NCBI GenBank assembly: GCA_025738555.1
Contig: JAOVFP010000014.1
Coordinates: forward strand, 558,001 to 622,000
Length of the DNA: 64,000 bases
From: Cyathus striatus
Lineage: Eukaryota; Basidiomycota; Agaricomycetes; Agaricales; Nidulariaceae
Direction: 5' to 3'
Shown here: in pieces, positions 23,259-35,369 of the stretch
Numbering within the stretch: the stretch's first letter is position 1
Layout: each line of letters starts with the position of its first letter
The notes under the pieces: generated by a model
Told to the model about the DNA's origin: nothing
Seen by the model: the letters and a program-made list of their open reading frames with translations, nothing else
Databases searched by the model: none
Made by a program: the position numbers and the translations under genes

Positions 23259-25355
23259 ATGGGCCCACCAGTCATTCCTTTACTGATATTTCTTGTCAGC
23301 ATTTACTTGGTATCTAAAATCAAAAAAAAAGAAGAGTCTGCTACCTCCTGGTCCTCCAAGATATCCAATTATCGGCAATGCACTTCAATTACGGAGCAAA
23401 TATATACCACGAAGGTGAAATCTCAGAATTTTACCCTTGTACCCGGCTTACGAAAACTTTATATCCTCCACTATAGATTTACAGAATGGTCGAAGGCATG
23501 TGGTGATATTTTTTCGGTGCATTGACACCATAATGTATAGGAACTTGCGTTGTTCAACCATTGTCATAGCTCCGTGCAATGGATCAGACGATGATCATAT
23601 TATCAAGCCCTAAAGCAGTCAGAGAAGTTATGGATAAACAAGGTTCTCAAACTGGTGGAAGACCTAACTCTGGAATGCTAGCGCTAATAATAGAATCATC
23701 AAATATTCTCATCAGTGATATGCGTACGTATCGTCAGAAGCTCTTCATTACCTGTCTAACAGTTCGTTCACTTCACTAATTCAGATACAGATGTATGGAA
23801 AATCGGTTGCAGATTTATGCATAATATCCTTTCCCCATCTATGTTGGATCGATTCTTATCATCTCATACCTTCGAATCGACTTGGCTATTAAAAGATGTT
23901 CTTAATTCGCCGCAGGTGTGTATCATATTCTATATTCATTATAACTATCTAATAATTTAAACAGGACCTTTATACCCACATATTATGCACAACCTCATCC
24001 ACCATGATGCTCACCATCGCTGGAAGGCAATGCTTTCAATACTCCAACACCATAATCGAAAAACACTCTGAAGCTCTCAGCTTCGCCATCGCCCTCTCAG
24101 GACCCGACTCATATCCCCTAGTCAATGCACTTCCAATTCTCAACTTCATCCCAAAGTGGGTTGCACCTTGGAAACGAAAAGTGAAATATGCAAGGGATCT
24201 TTGGAATGAAATACATGAAGAATGGATTCGTCTGTGTGAAGCTGTATTGGGTACAGATAAAGAGACGGGATGCTTTATTGAGACAGTTCTTAAAGAAAGC
24301 CAGGTGTTAACTTGGAATGAAATTGTGTCAGTCCAACTTCCATTTTATTCCATTTCGACCTGCTTTTCGACTTAAAATCTGATAACAAACATATTCTAGG
24401 AATCTAGGCGGTATATTGATGGACAGTGGAACAAAGACCTCAGCTTCCACCATACAATCGTGCATTCTAGCTGCAATGAACTACCCTGAATGCCAGCAGA
24501 AATTACAAGATGAGCTCGACTGAGTGATCGGAATGAATCGTTTGCCGGTTTGGGAAGACGTTGAGCACCTTCCATATCTCATGGCTTTTATCAACGAGGT
24601 ATATTAGCTTTTTGAGCGGCTTATTTATTTCTCTAAAATGTATAGGTCATGAGGTTTCGACCGCTCTTTCCACTAGCTATTCCTCATGTGGTTACTAAAG
24701 AGTTAATGGTATGCTTTTCCATTTTAACATGCAAGAGAATGCTCACTTTTATTGATTAGTATAAGGGGTACCTGATTCCAAAGGGTGCCACAATGTTCAT
24801 GAATACATGTCGGTGCTTTCTAGTGAATTTCAACCAATGTAGGAGATACTGAAAATAATTTTCAATAGGGGGCATTTTGAGTGATGAAAGTTGGTCCTTT
24901 ATCAATTTATCAATTATTGCTCGCACCATATAGCATATTACTTATAGCCGTTCAGATTCATTCGATCAACCGGAACTATTTAACCCAGATCGTTTCTTAA
25001 AGTCATGATATGGAACAAAACCTGGAACAGACAATAGTATATTCAGAGATAACTTTGTATTTGGCGCTGGTAGAGTGAGTTTCATGTCTACAGCGAAACC
25101 ACTGGAGTAATCAGCTTAACGAAATACCTAGCGAATATGTCCTGGGGAAGGTCTTGCACGCAGAACAGTGGTATGAGGTCTTCATAATTTACGAGTTTTT
25201 CTGATGCTACTATATTCAAACAGACAATCAACATTATGAAGCTGTTATGGGCTTTCAAATTTACAAAGGATAATTCAGGAACAGGGAACATGGATCCCGA
25301 TGCATACTCTACAGTGCAGCGTTATGCGTTATGTATAAATGATACTTCAGTGTAG
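23259..25355 (+). pseudogene. Cytochrome P450 monooxygenase pseudogene
   Basis: Ten or so short exons rebuild a mushroom class-II P450: an N-terminal membrane anchor (IPLLIFLVSIYLV), a proline-rich hinge (LPPGPPRYPIIGNAL), the ExxR motif (EVMR, following the exon that ends at about 24599), PERF-like FNPDRFL, and the haem-binding FGAGR plus RICPGEGLARRT split by an intron ending at about 25131. The I-helix AGxDT motif is degraded to SGTKTS. Three defects are visible: the hinge is one base out of frame with the ATG, inside a nine-A run near 23325; a TGA after QDELD; and a TGA after FLKS. Both TGAs sit where CGA is likely. The family oxidises hydrophobic metabolites at the ER; the substrate cannot be told. 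Confidence 0.85.
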
Positions 25356-25793
25356 AACTCAGTTTATACTAGGCACTGGAATCAGGACATTTACCATTCA
25401 CTTGCAATGCTGAACCACGCGATCAACGTTGCGTGACTACTATGAAGGAGGCATTCAGTAAATTAATGTAAAGAACATTTTCAAGTCTTTTAGTCATAAG
25501 CATGTGCATAGCAAATTTGTAGCAAGTGATTACTATGGGCTGGTAACATTGCATACATACTGAAATGCATATAAAGTTGTGTAAATAGAGCACCAAATTG
25601 AAAGAATTTTTCAATACTTTCAAGATTTGGAGATAAACATGCCGAGTACTTACATGATTGGAGGACTGGCTTGGCTACCAGTGTTTCGGTGCATGCGAGA
25701 ACCCACGTGCTGAAACTGATTTGTTTATAAGCATAGCTATCATCGTCCTTCCCAAATATTTGGACACAAGTATTAAGTATCAGTACAACGTAC
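25356..25793. other. Spacer, no gene recognised
   Basis: AT-rich sequence up to the target duplication of the next element, with no supported frame. Confidence 0.4.
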
Positions 25794-25802
25794 ACCTTTG
25801 TC

Positions 25803-27237
25803 CAGGCTCCTAAAACCAGCACGCTCGTATCTCGCTACAACCTCCTTAGGTAAACAAAGTCAAATATTTGCTTAAGGCAAATAAACCTAAGGGAGGTTCT
25901 GCTTGATAGAGCGGCTGGCAAATGTGGTCACCAAAGTTTCACCGCAGACCCTTTCCATCAACAGGGAAATCGACAGCGGGGCACGCCGCGTTCCCACATC
26001 ATACATATGTACTCACGCTCATGAACAACGCACAAATAATTTATTTTGGTCTAACTTTGTGGACTGCAGTAATAGTATTTGTACAGTGGAGTAATAGAAT
26101 AAACAGGATGTGCCAAAATTATTGACCTACATATATATGAATTCAAGTGAAAGATTGAAAATAAAGTAGGTACAGTATGTACTCCAGAGTCCACAGTCTA
26201 CAAATAGTTAAACAACAATTGAATAACTGAATACTGGTTGGCTGAAAGGAGTCAGCTTGTATGTGCATCAATGCAGTGTTTGCATTTGTTCGCTCTCACT
26301 TTCTCTGTTATTTTCCCTCCAACGCTGACACTCCTACACCATCCCAAGCGCCACAATATCGTCAATATTCTGCATTACCAATGTCCAGTGAATGCCTTAC
26401 AACAAGTTTTACTGAAGCTCATGTCAATGCCCCAAGTCTCCCTCTGTAGGTTTTATTCTTTAAATTTTCTTTCTATTCATCGGTATGTTCAAGTTCTCTG
26501 TTTTATACCTTACATTTTTTCTACATAAATCTATGATCTCAACATTATTAATTTCCATTTTATCAACCATTCCTTGTTAAGTAAACTCCTTGTTCTAGTT
26601 TTCTATAAATTCCCTCCATACAATTCATTGAATAGTTTGGCCTTGCTCACAGTTAGCCTTGAAGTTTATTGTCTCATTTCTTCAATTTTTTATATCTTTC
26701 TCATTGTATTTGTTTCAAGAATGTTCCCCTCCAACTTACTAATCACCTACCCTCAACACTTTAGAACAACTCACCCATCACTTTTACACTTTCATCAATC
26801 ACACTGCACTTGTAAATCTATGAAAAAAGATTTATAGTATATTCTACCTTAATTCTACCACAATACAGATACACTTCAATAACATTATTATTATAATATT
26901 TAGCAAGATAGAAGATACCAATGAACTCTTCAGAGAGCAAGACCAAAAATAAAGAGAATAAGTACATTGAGAGTATGAGGCTCGAATTATTGTAGATAGC
27001 TGTGATCATTGGTGTTCATGAGCATGAGTACATATGTATGATGTGGGAATGCAGCGTGCCCTGCCGTCAATTTCCCTGTTGATGGAAAGGGTCTGCGGTG
27101 AAACTTCAGTGACCACATTTGCCAGCCGCTCTATCAAGCAGAACCTCCCTTAGGTTTATTTGCCTTAAGCAAATATTTGACTTTGTTTACCTAAGGAGGT
27201 TGTAGCGAGATACGAGTGTGCTGGTTTTAGGAGCCTG
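25803..27237. mobile_element. Mutator-like (MULE-type) non-autonomous element, 1435 bp
   Basis: The ends begin CAGGCTCCTAAAACCA and form inverted repeats of about 225 bp (25803-26030 against 27012-27237) with only scattered mismatches. A perfect 9-bp duplication, ACCTTTGTC, flanks the element (25794-25802 and 27238-27246). Long inverted repeats with 9-bp duplications are characteristic of Mutator-like elements. The roughly 970-bp interior has only small frames (26238-26528 is Ser/Pro-rich) and no transposase, so it depends on another copy. Each arm also contains an internal near-palindrome (CTTAGG.. and ..CCTAAG). Confidence 0.8.
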
Positions 27238-27246
27238 ACCTTTGTC

Positions 27247-28425
27247 CAACTTTGTCTTACTTAGATTCATTGCCACAATACCCATTCTGATTCATGTTCC
27301 TGCTTTGTTATAAAAATTTCAAAACATTCATTTGGATATGTCAAATAGGAAAATAAGTATCGTGTGGTACAAGTGTGCAAAGTGCCAGTGATTGGCCATG
27401 GCAGTGGTATATTTATTATGAACAGATGATCGGTGGCAAGTGCCACATAGTATGGTGTTATAATGTGTGTTATCATTGTGGTGATAATACGGATAAATAG
27501 TTCTATCAGCTCCAGAAGGAAATGATGGACCCAAGTGTAGTACTGATACGCTGCGATGCCAACTGTGGGTCCATGTCAGTACTATACATATTCTTAATAC
27601 ACAGCGACATATTGGTGTGCAGCAACTTCAAATAGGAGATGATAATTATCCAAATAAAAAATGTGTGTATCTCTCTATTACTCGAATTAACAATTTCTAC
27701 CAGCTTCAACCTCCTAGTACTACCAGTTAGTGGTGTCCTCCATGTCACTAATTCATCTCCATCAGTGCTGATGTTATATTTATTACTAGCATTGTCTACC
27801 ACTGATCTGAGGAGCCCACTGAATGTTCAAGTTGCTAAGATGATCGGTGTGAGATGTTAGCCATATTTTCGTCATGTTATGCTAATAGTGCTGAGGGAAA
27901 GTTGATTAATTGTTATGTAGGTCACTTATAGATATATCAATCAGCAATCCATCTGTCATAACACTGAAAATGGCGATGGTGGTGACGATACTGATGCATT
28001 GCAATGGTACGTTAGCATACATTATCAGTATCCTTACTTGCTAAAGATGATCACGTTAAATCCTGTAGCAGCCCTAGTGATAGTTGTTGATCATCGCTTG
28101 CTTTCAGACACTCTAGACTGAAAGCTTGCAAGGAATCGAAAGCGCTAGATGCAACAGCTGTTGGATTGATGAACAATGGGATGCAAAGTGGAGCGAACAT
28201 AGATCGGTCGCAATATGACACAAGGTTTCTCAAGGTATACTATAGTAATACACACTATCATTTCAAGCTCTATCAATTCTATTCTCTACTCGAGTCAGAT
28301 CTTTCCCTGTGCCTGACAAACAAGAAATTGAGTTATATAACTATGTGTCTGATCATCTGCAACTACACATATTTTAACCCTCCCATAGACCCTGCAATTA
28401 AGATTAGCTTGAAAATTGGCGAATC
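27247..28425. other. Spacer upstream of the NLR relic
   Basis: No conserved coding block found. This interval would contain the NLR promoter. Confidence 0.35.
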
Positions 28426-31400
28426 ATGCCTGTCATGTCGCAGGCCCCTATGCAAATTAGCAAAACGGATACTGCACTCGAATACATCTCACTTTCCACC
28501 AAACTCCTTTGAGATATCGGCGATGCTATGAATGTCCCATATTTGAAGGTTATTGCTGGAGTCAGTGATATAATTTCTAAGAGCATACAGGTAAGTTGTG
28601 TTTATACACTTTCTGGTAACTATTGGGCTGAAAAGCAATATAATCTAAGACAGTTAGGAGTAACAAACAGGATTGCATTAAGATGACAGAAAGAGCCTAT
28701 GAGATAATCTGTGCAATCATTAATGTTTATAGTGAAAGTGAGACTGAGCTGTCTCCAAGTATGGTTAGAAATATCGCACAGTTCATGGAGTACATTATCT
28801 ATTCCATTTGATTAGCTCACTGACGAATTGAATATGTGGATACAATATAGTACATGTCACGAAAACTTAGTTTGCCACCCAATGCATTATGGTGCATGTT
28901 AATGCCTTAAGGCATTTCCTGCCCCCCAAGAGAAAGAAATCTTAGATGGCATTGGAGACTTGCGGAGAGCCCCATAATGCACTTTAACAAGTGTGATAAC
29001 TTGTAAAGCCCAGTACTGAGTCTTACAATGAAGTCAATGTCATTCGATGACTTTTAGGCTTGTATAAGAGTGATCCAAAAAGGTAAAATAAATGTTTAAA
29101 TAACTTTCCAGAATATGTGAAATTTTTCATTGAGTATTAAATAAAAAGTCTTAATTTCTTCTTGCTACGTACATACGATACAACTAATGCTACTGTCTAC
29201 TTATGGAGATAAGTAATACAGATTAGTACACACGTCACACTAAGAAGAGTACTTACCAGATTATCTTATTGCTTACCTTTAAATTATGTAACTTACCTAC
29301 AGACTATAGTTCTTCAGTCAAGTCATAAGGACTTGACGAGCATAACACCCTTGCTAGTGTCGCCCTTTATATGTCTTAGGTAGGTGCTTTAGTCAGCACT
29401 CAACCGGATCTTGCATAGAGCTGCTCTAAGTTCCAGGCTGTGTCCCTTTAGGCTTAGATGCTCTAGGCTTGTCCATAACTCTATCTAGTTTTACATGCTG
29501 CCACTTCAGTGTTAATCCGTGTCACAAACCTTATAAAATATACCCATTGTAGTAATGGAATTATATTTCACCATTCATGGGGAGTTGTTTTCTTTCTGGC
29601 TAATGGTAAGGTATACAAGTGAACTGATATCACCAATATATTAAAAGGCTACTTTAGAGTCAATAAATACACTCCTGTAATATGTATATATTAAGCATGT
29701 TGCAATGGAATATGAGGGTAGGGTAATATTGCTGTTACCTTGAAATTATGCCGTAATCTTAGAGATACCTTAAGATCTCTTGTATAGTACCAGTAGCCTT
29801 ATAATTTATTATAGGAAAGCCCATACCTTACAATGAATTGTGGTCTCATTGTGATGTCTTCAGTACTATCTTATAATTATCTTACAGTGCATTATTACAA
29901 GAGTAATGGCTTAATGCCTTCCAAGATAAATCAAACTTTCATGACACATTGCAAAAACTACTCTCGTATGTTCGCATTCAAGCTGAGAGCAGCTTGCTTG
30001 AAAGAATAAGAAGACATGCAGCAATCTCAAGGCTACTTTCGGAATGTAAAGATGGAATGAGAACTGCGATGGATAATTTTGGGGTGGGTATTTTACCCTT
30101 CAACTATATCATATGTGTCACAAATAGCCAGAATTTATTGTATAGATTACGGCCAGGATCGCCACTGCAGCGGCTTTAGCAAAAATTGAAGCAGAGGCAA
30201 ATATTAGGCACCAGGAGATGATGACCTTCCTAGAGTCCCGAATAAAGAAGTTTAAATTGGTACTTCATTAACTTTCGTTATTTATTGGTTAATCTGACGA
30301 GTACAAGAGTACCCTTTCAGATCTGAGTACAAGTACTCTGCTTTCGCCCCTCCCGCCTGTACCTCAAATATTTTACGAACGCGATTTGGAACTCGAACAA
30401 GTTCTTAATGCTTTACAAGGACCTGAAGCTGCTCGAATATCAATTCTAGGCCAAGGGGGGATAGGAAAGACCTCACTTGCTTTGGCCGCTTTACATCATC
30501 CTGATACAGTAGGCAAATACCAACAGTGTTATTTTATTGCCTGCGATTCCGCCAGATCCATTGAAGAGTTACATTATGCAATGGCAGCCCCCTTAGGGAT
30601 TTCCGGTGTTCGAAAACCCGGAAGGGCAATTATTGAATATTTCGAAGCGAAGACAGAGAATAATGATATATTGTTGGTATTGGATAACTTTGAGAGTCCT
30701 TGGGAAGGTCAAACTAGACTGAAGACCGAAGAATTCCTAACTATGCTGTGTGGCATGAAAAGGTTGAGCATCATTGTAAGTCGCATACTAAATGCTCAAT
30801 TAACTTGATAATGTCTCAATAGATAACTATGCGAGGCACTGAACGCCCCTCTGGCCCACGCTGGACTCGACCATCCCTACCACCTTTGCAGCCACTGTCG
30901 TTTGAGGCTGCAAAGTTGATTTTTGTCGAGATCTTGGACGAGCCCAAGGACGATCCTCATATACCAGAATTAATTCACCTGACCAACAGTCTTCCATTAG
31001 CAGTCAAGCTCCTTGCGCAGCTTGCGAGTTTTGAAGTCTGTGAAGCTGTACTCTGCAGATGGGAAGCAGAGAAAGATTATCTTTACACAGATGGTAATGA
31101 TAGGACAAGTAATCTTGATATTTCAATCAGATTATCCCTCCCAAGCCCAAGGCCTCGCAGGCAGGAGGGAGCTCTGGAGTTGTTAACCTCCATTTCACTA
31201 CTTCCGATAGGCATTTCGGAGGTGGCATTGAAGCAAGTTGGAATGCCTATCAAGGCAATACTCAAATGCAAATCTGTGCTGTGTAGCACAGCATTGGCCT
31301 ATGTCGATAGCTCTGGGAAACTTAGAGTTCTTATGCCCATTAGGGAATACATGCTTAAAGTACATCCACCAGCTTCGGAGCTTTATCGTCCTCTCTACAA

Positions 31401-33009
31401 GCATTTTGGGGAATTTGTCCATATCCTATATGTGTTCCGACAAAATACCCCGAAAGGAGTTATTCGTCAGGTTAACTCTGACTTGGGAAATATTGTTTCC
31501 TTGCTACGTTTCGTCATATTGGAGTCAGAAAATGAGATTCGACGGGATGCCCTGCAGTGCATGATTAAATTGACGCTTATCGATTACTTCACCGACTTTG
31601 ATTTGAGCTCTCTCTTGTTTCTCATTAAATCAGATCTTTCTGAACTTGAGAAAGGCGAATGGGGTGGCTGGTACTGGCATGCTCTGGGTATGGGTCTAGG
31701 CAGTCATAATGGTGCAAATCATCTTGAAAATCTTTGGAATGCGGTGCATGTTTTGAAGCAATTGGGCACGAGCACGGTATTGGTATGTAATATGTTCATT
31801 CTTAATATAAACTTCTTAAACAAACTGTATTACAGTTCTGACGTATAGTTCCATCGCGCTCTTCGAATATTTGTTATTTCATAACGAGACAGTAAAAGAG
31901 CCAGTTGATGGCATGGCATTGGCAAAAAAATGCATTGAAGTAGCCGAAGAATCTCAAAATCCTCATTCCCAAGCAGCTGCCTACTATACATTGGCACAAG
32001 TCTGGTTCTTTTCAGGAAATCTTCGCGAATCACTAAAATCAGCTCAAATAGCCAGAGAGTACGCAAAAATATCTGGAGCCTTGAGGCCTTGAGGCTTGAA
32101 AACCAGTGCTTAATCCATGAAGGATCTATTTATCTCGGCAATGGTAACCTTCCTTGTTGCTTAAAAGTATTGGAGCAGGCGACAACTATTAATGTGGCAC
32201 TTGGCGTTGAAGAATACTCTTTTACAACGATGCACAAAGATTTCTTCATTGCTGCTGCATACTATTTTAAGTCGGAATACGATGAATCTCTCAAGGTTCT
32301 TTCACGTCTTTGTAAGAACGAGGGCACTGGAAATACGAAGCAAGGTCAAGTTTTCAGGGCATAGTTTTTGATAAGCACCATCAAAATCAATCTTTTGACT
32401 GGACGGGCCAACGACGAGGAAATAAACCGCCTAATGTCTTCTGTTGAGCAGATACACGCGTCAGTTGGTCAAAATACTGCTATTGCTCTCGATCATAGCC
32501 TCAATAGGGCACATATAAAATACCTAGCTGGGGAATTCATTGAAGCTCTGAGAATATGCCGGAATGAACTCCTTAATGTCAGATATAATGCCGGATGGAA
32601 CACTCAGCGGTGTCTGGAGATGATGGGCAACATGTATTAAGCGGAAAATAATTTCCAGTCTGCTATGAACCACTACATAGCAATACTATTGCATGCTCGG
32701 AACAACAGCCAAGGTTATGTACACAGTGCACTTCGACGCATCGGTGACGTATTTGTCAGTTATGGAGACGATGAAGTTGCACTTTCACTTTTTCAAGCTT
32801 GGCTTATAGGATACGAATAGATGGATGTTCACCGTGGGAAGGCAGACTGCATGCTTCGGATAGGGGACATTGCATATAGACGAGGCGGGACGAAGAACGC
32901 GAAGGCCCTTTGGAGCAAAGCTATTCCACTTTTTGAGCGAGCTGAACAGCATGCCGATGTTGGTCTATGTAAAGAAAGGTTATCAGCGTGTAAGGAAGGT
33001 AGTCAGTAA
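28426..33009 (+). pseudogene. NB-ARC/TPR NLR-like receptor pseudogene
   Basis: A mushroom NLR-like STAND ATPase. Start ATG 28426; N-terminal helical domain in exons 28426-28590 (..VPYLKVIAGVSDIISKSIQ), 28671 to about 28789 (CIKMTERAYEIICAIINV) and about 29931-30085 (TLQKLLSYVRIQAES). NB-ARC from about 30300: P-loop GQGGIGKTS (30449-30475), Walker B ILLVLDNF (about 30668), IITMRGTERP, and SLPLAVKLLA. Then a winged-helix region and at least four TPR units to 33009. Defects: TGA 28510 in exon one, an 8-bp tandem duplication at 32078-32093 that shifts frame, and stops TAG 32362, TAA 32638 and TAG 32818. Such proteins are thought to sense non-self or pathogens in fungi. Confidence 0.88.
28790..29930 (+). 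other. 1.1-kb insertion or oversized intron inside the NLR relic
   Basis: Exon 2 of the NLR ends at about 28789 and the next conserved block starts at about 29935. Neighbouring introns are 45-80 bp, so an inserted element is likely. I found no clear terminal repeats or target duplication. A palindromic word TTAATGCCTTAAGGCATT occurs near 28900 and a related word near 29910. Confidence 0.45.
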
Positions 33010-33350
33010 CTGTGGGTTTTTAAAATTTATATAATTAGTCTTGGCTTGTTATGAACTGCGGCATGATATATAACTGAACTCTTTCACCTTGTCAAGTGAT
33101 AAAAGCGCGTGGGTGCTAGTGCGTAATGGAAAACAAAACATGTTCAACTTAAAGAAAGGTGCGAACAATCATTGGCATATATATCCATCTACACCAACTA
33201 ACCATACAAGAAAGTGCATCACAACGTCTTACGTCAGGCTCAACAGCACATTGCACAGCTGTAACGTCCCCTAATCGATCCTTGGTCTCTCTCTCCTCCA
33301 CGCTATCCTCATCAAGCGCACGCTTCTCCACACACATAGCTCCAACCTAC
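32960..33350 (+). repeat. NLR-end/DUS1-end junction repeat, unit R1
   Basis: Starts in the last NLR codons and runs into a relic of the DUS1 3' end on the minus strand (about 33250-33340 reads EKRALDEDSVEE, against [12 protein letters not shown] in the real gene). The same sequence recurs at 37380, 37791 and 38216. Confidence 0.75.
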
Positions 33351-34590
33351 GTAATAACGGGGTGGAGACCCTGTGGGCCTAGTAGCATATGTGTATGTTA
33401 TACCGGGACAACATCAAGGTAGTACCGTTTTATATTTGTAGAATCGAGCAACATGACCTACTGTAACTTAGTTGTTTAGTACGTCGTTGTTTGAATCACA
33501 GGAAGCGGTAATTACCTGAATAACATTCTAGTTCAGGCTAGAGAGGAAGAAAACGACAGAGTAAGCGAGAGAAAAAATAGAGAATACAGTGAACAATCTA
33601 TGCATCACCGGTTTTCAATTACCTCCGGATAATCAAATATAAACAGCGCGATAGTTGGAGGACCGCCAGACAAACTAAGAGTCAGCTGAGAGAATTTTCG
33701 GATGTACGTAGTCAATCCAGTAAAGTTGTTCGAGGTAAAAAAAAAGAAGTAATGCTCGGACATTTTGACCACTGCGAAAAGCTGACGATATGTGGCTCTG
33801 GATTGGTGGCCTCCCGAAATTCCTGCAAGTAGTCGGAGGTGGCAACGGAGCGGAGTCGGGATTGTCGGTGCCTTCATAGAATATCGTTCCCAAGAACAAA
33901 TCATGGCAGTCAAATGGACGATGATCCAAGTAGTCAAGCATACCAGTTGGAAACCCAGGATGGGAGCGAAAATACTGCTCCGAAGCAACGATATAGGCCA
34001 GACATGAATTACAATGGCAGCAATCACAAGAGGTGCACAGAGAACGGAAACGCACGCGTAGAACAGAGGATCCAAAGCGAGGAGACAATGTACAAAGGAA
34101 CCTCAATGGGAACAGAGAAATCAGAGTAGTGATCAAGGAATAGGTCAGAGAGCAAACTGCAACGGCAAAGAATAAAGAACAATGGAGAGACGCACAGCGA
34201 ACAGGAATGTAATACACATCAGATATCGGTGATGCAATCACAAACAACCAAAAAGGACGAAAGAGTTGAGCTCTTGAGCCACAACTACACCAAGACAGAG
34301 ATAGAAGCAAAACATATGGTCACACAGGGAAGGCGCAACAGAGCGATGGGCCGCAGCACAGAATCCTGCCAACGCGCAAGCAGCGAGATCACACCAATAT
34401 AGACAAAATTTGGACAAAATGAGTGAACCATGCCGCGAAAATGAACATACCGCATACGAATTGAAGGTGGTGGAAGTGAGGAGGGTCACCTACAACAAGT
34501 TAAAATCCACGCCAGTCCATCGGGACTGACCACGTCGGCGATGTGTTTCAGACTTTCAGTGCTCCTGCAGCGGCAATTGAGGATGTGGTA
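33351..34590. other. Segment with hydrophobic minus-strand frames, no firm gene
   Basis: Minus-strand frames at 33605-34075 and 33675-34310 translate to hydrophobic stretches that could be membrane helices (for example VLCAPLVIAAIVIHVWPISL). They overlap in different frames and match no family I know. A decayed multi-exon membrane-protein gene is possible; the evidence is weak. Confidence 0.3.
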
Positions 34591-34596
34591 TCACTG

Positions 34597-34862
34597 CTGG
34601 CGGGCAACTTTTTTGCAGTTGGCAAAATCCATGTAAATTTGACATCAATAACGTTACATATTGGGTACATATATGCCATCGCAAGATGTAGACAAAATGT
34701 AATCAAAATCCATTACTATAAACGGAAATAATTTCCATATATAGGAAAACATTTTGCAAACGTTTTGCCTATGTTTTACAATTGTTTTGCCAATTGCAAT
34801 ATCTAACGTTATTGCTGTCGATTTTGCCGGCCAATGGCGACGGCAAAATAGTTGCCTGCCAG
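34597..34862. mobile_element. Small inverted-repeat element (MITE-like), about 266 bp
   Basis: CTGGCGGGCAACTTTTTTGC at the left is mirrored by the right end, whose inverse reads CTGGCAGGCAACTATTTTGC. A second matching block, CAATAACGTTA, lies further in on both arms. CTG flanks both ends and may be a 3-bp duplication or part of the repeat. No coding content. Confidence 0.55.
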
Positions 34863-34865
34863 CTG

Positions 34866-35369
34866 TGTATACGACCAAGACAGTCTCGAAATGGATGGGC
34901 ATTGGACGGTGTGCGAAATAAAGCAAGCGGAGCACGAAAGTAAGGGCCCACCACTTGAGGGCAGGTTTCTTTTTTGAAGGTCCGTGCGAGAGAGCTTAGC
35001 GACCGATCTATTCTTTCACATGTTGAATCTCGCTCGCGCGCGGCACAATTCAAAGCAGCTTTCTCCTTCCATCTTCTTCACGAACAAACCGTAGACTATT
35101 TAATCGGAAGAGAACATGGGACATGAACCTAATTTGCATTATGTTGGACTCCATTATGCTCCGGAGCAAGGCGATTCAATAATATTCAATGTTTATTGTA
35201 TGCAAATTAACATTGAATTGATTATATGACTCGTGGATTCCTTGACGGAGTCCTACAACCGAGCACTTCCGTAGGTTTTATCACCATCGCATACTACACC
35301 AATACGCTACATTCATCTCGAGCCACTGGCCAGTGAACAGTCTGAGGTCTCCGTCCGTTTACCGCATCG
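34866..35369. promoter_or_regulatory. Upstream region of the FunK1 gene
   Basis: No frame of note. It contains an imperfect palindrome around AATATTCAATGTTTATTG (35189 region). The transcription start cannot be placed from sequence alone. Confidence 0.35.

Noticed and set aside
29320..29530. Possible structured RNA or tRNA in the NLR insertion
   Set aside because: Short inverted words are present but no cloverleaf, B box or conserved RNA motif could be drawn.
33605..34310. Membrane-protein gene on the minus strand
   Set aside because: Hydrophobic frames overlap in two phases without consistent splice sites or a recognised family; kept only as a weak note.
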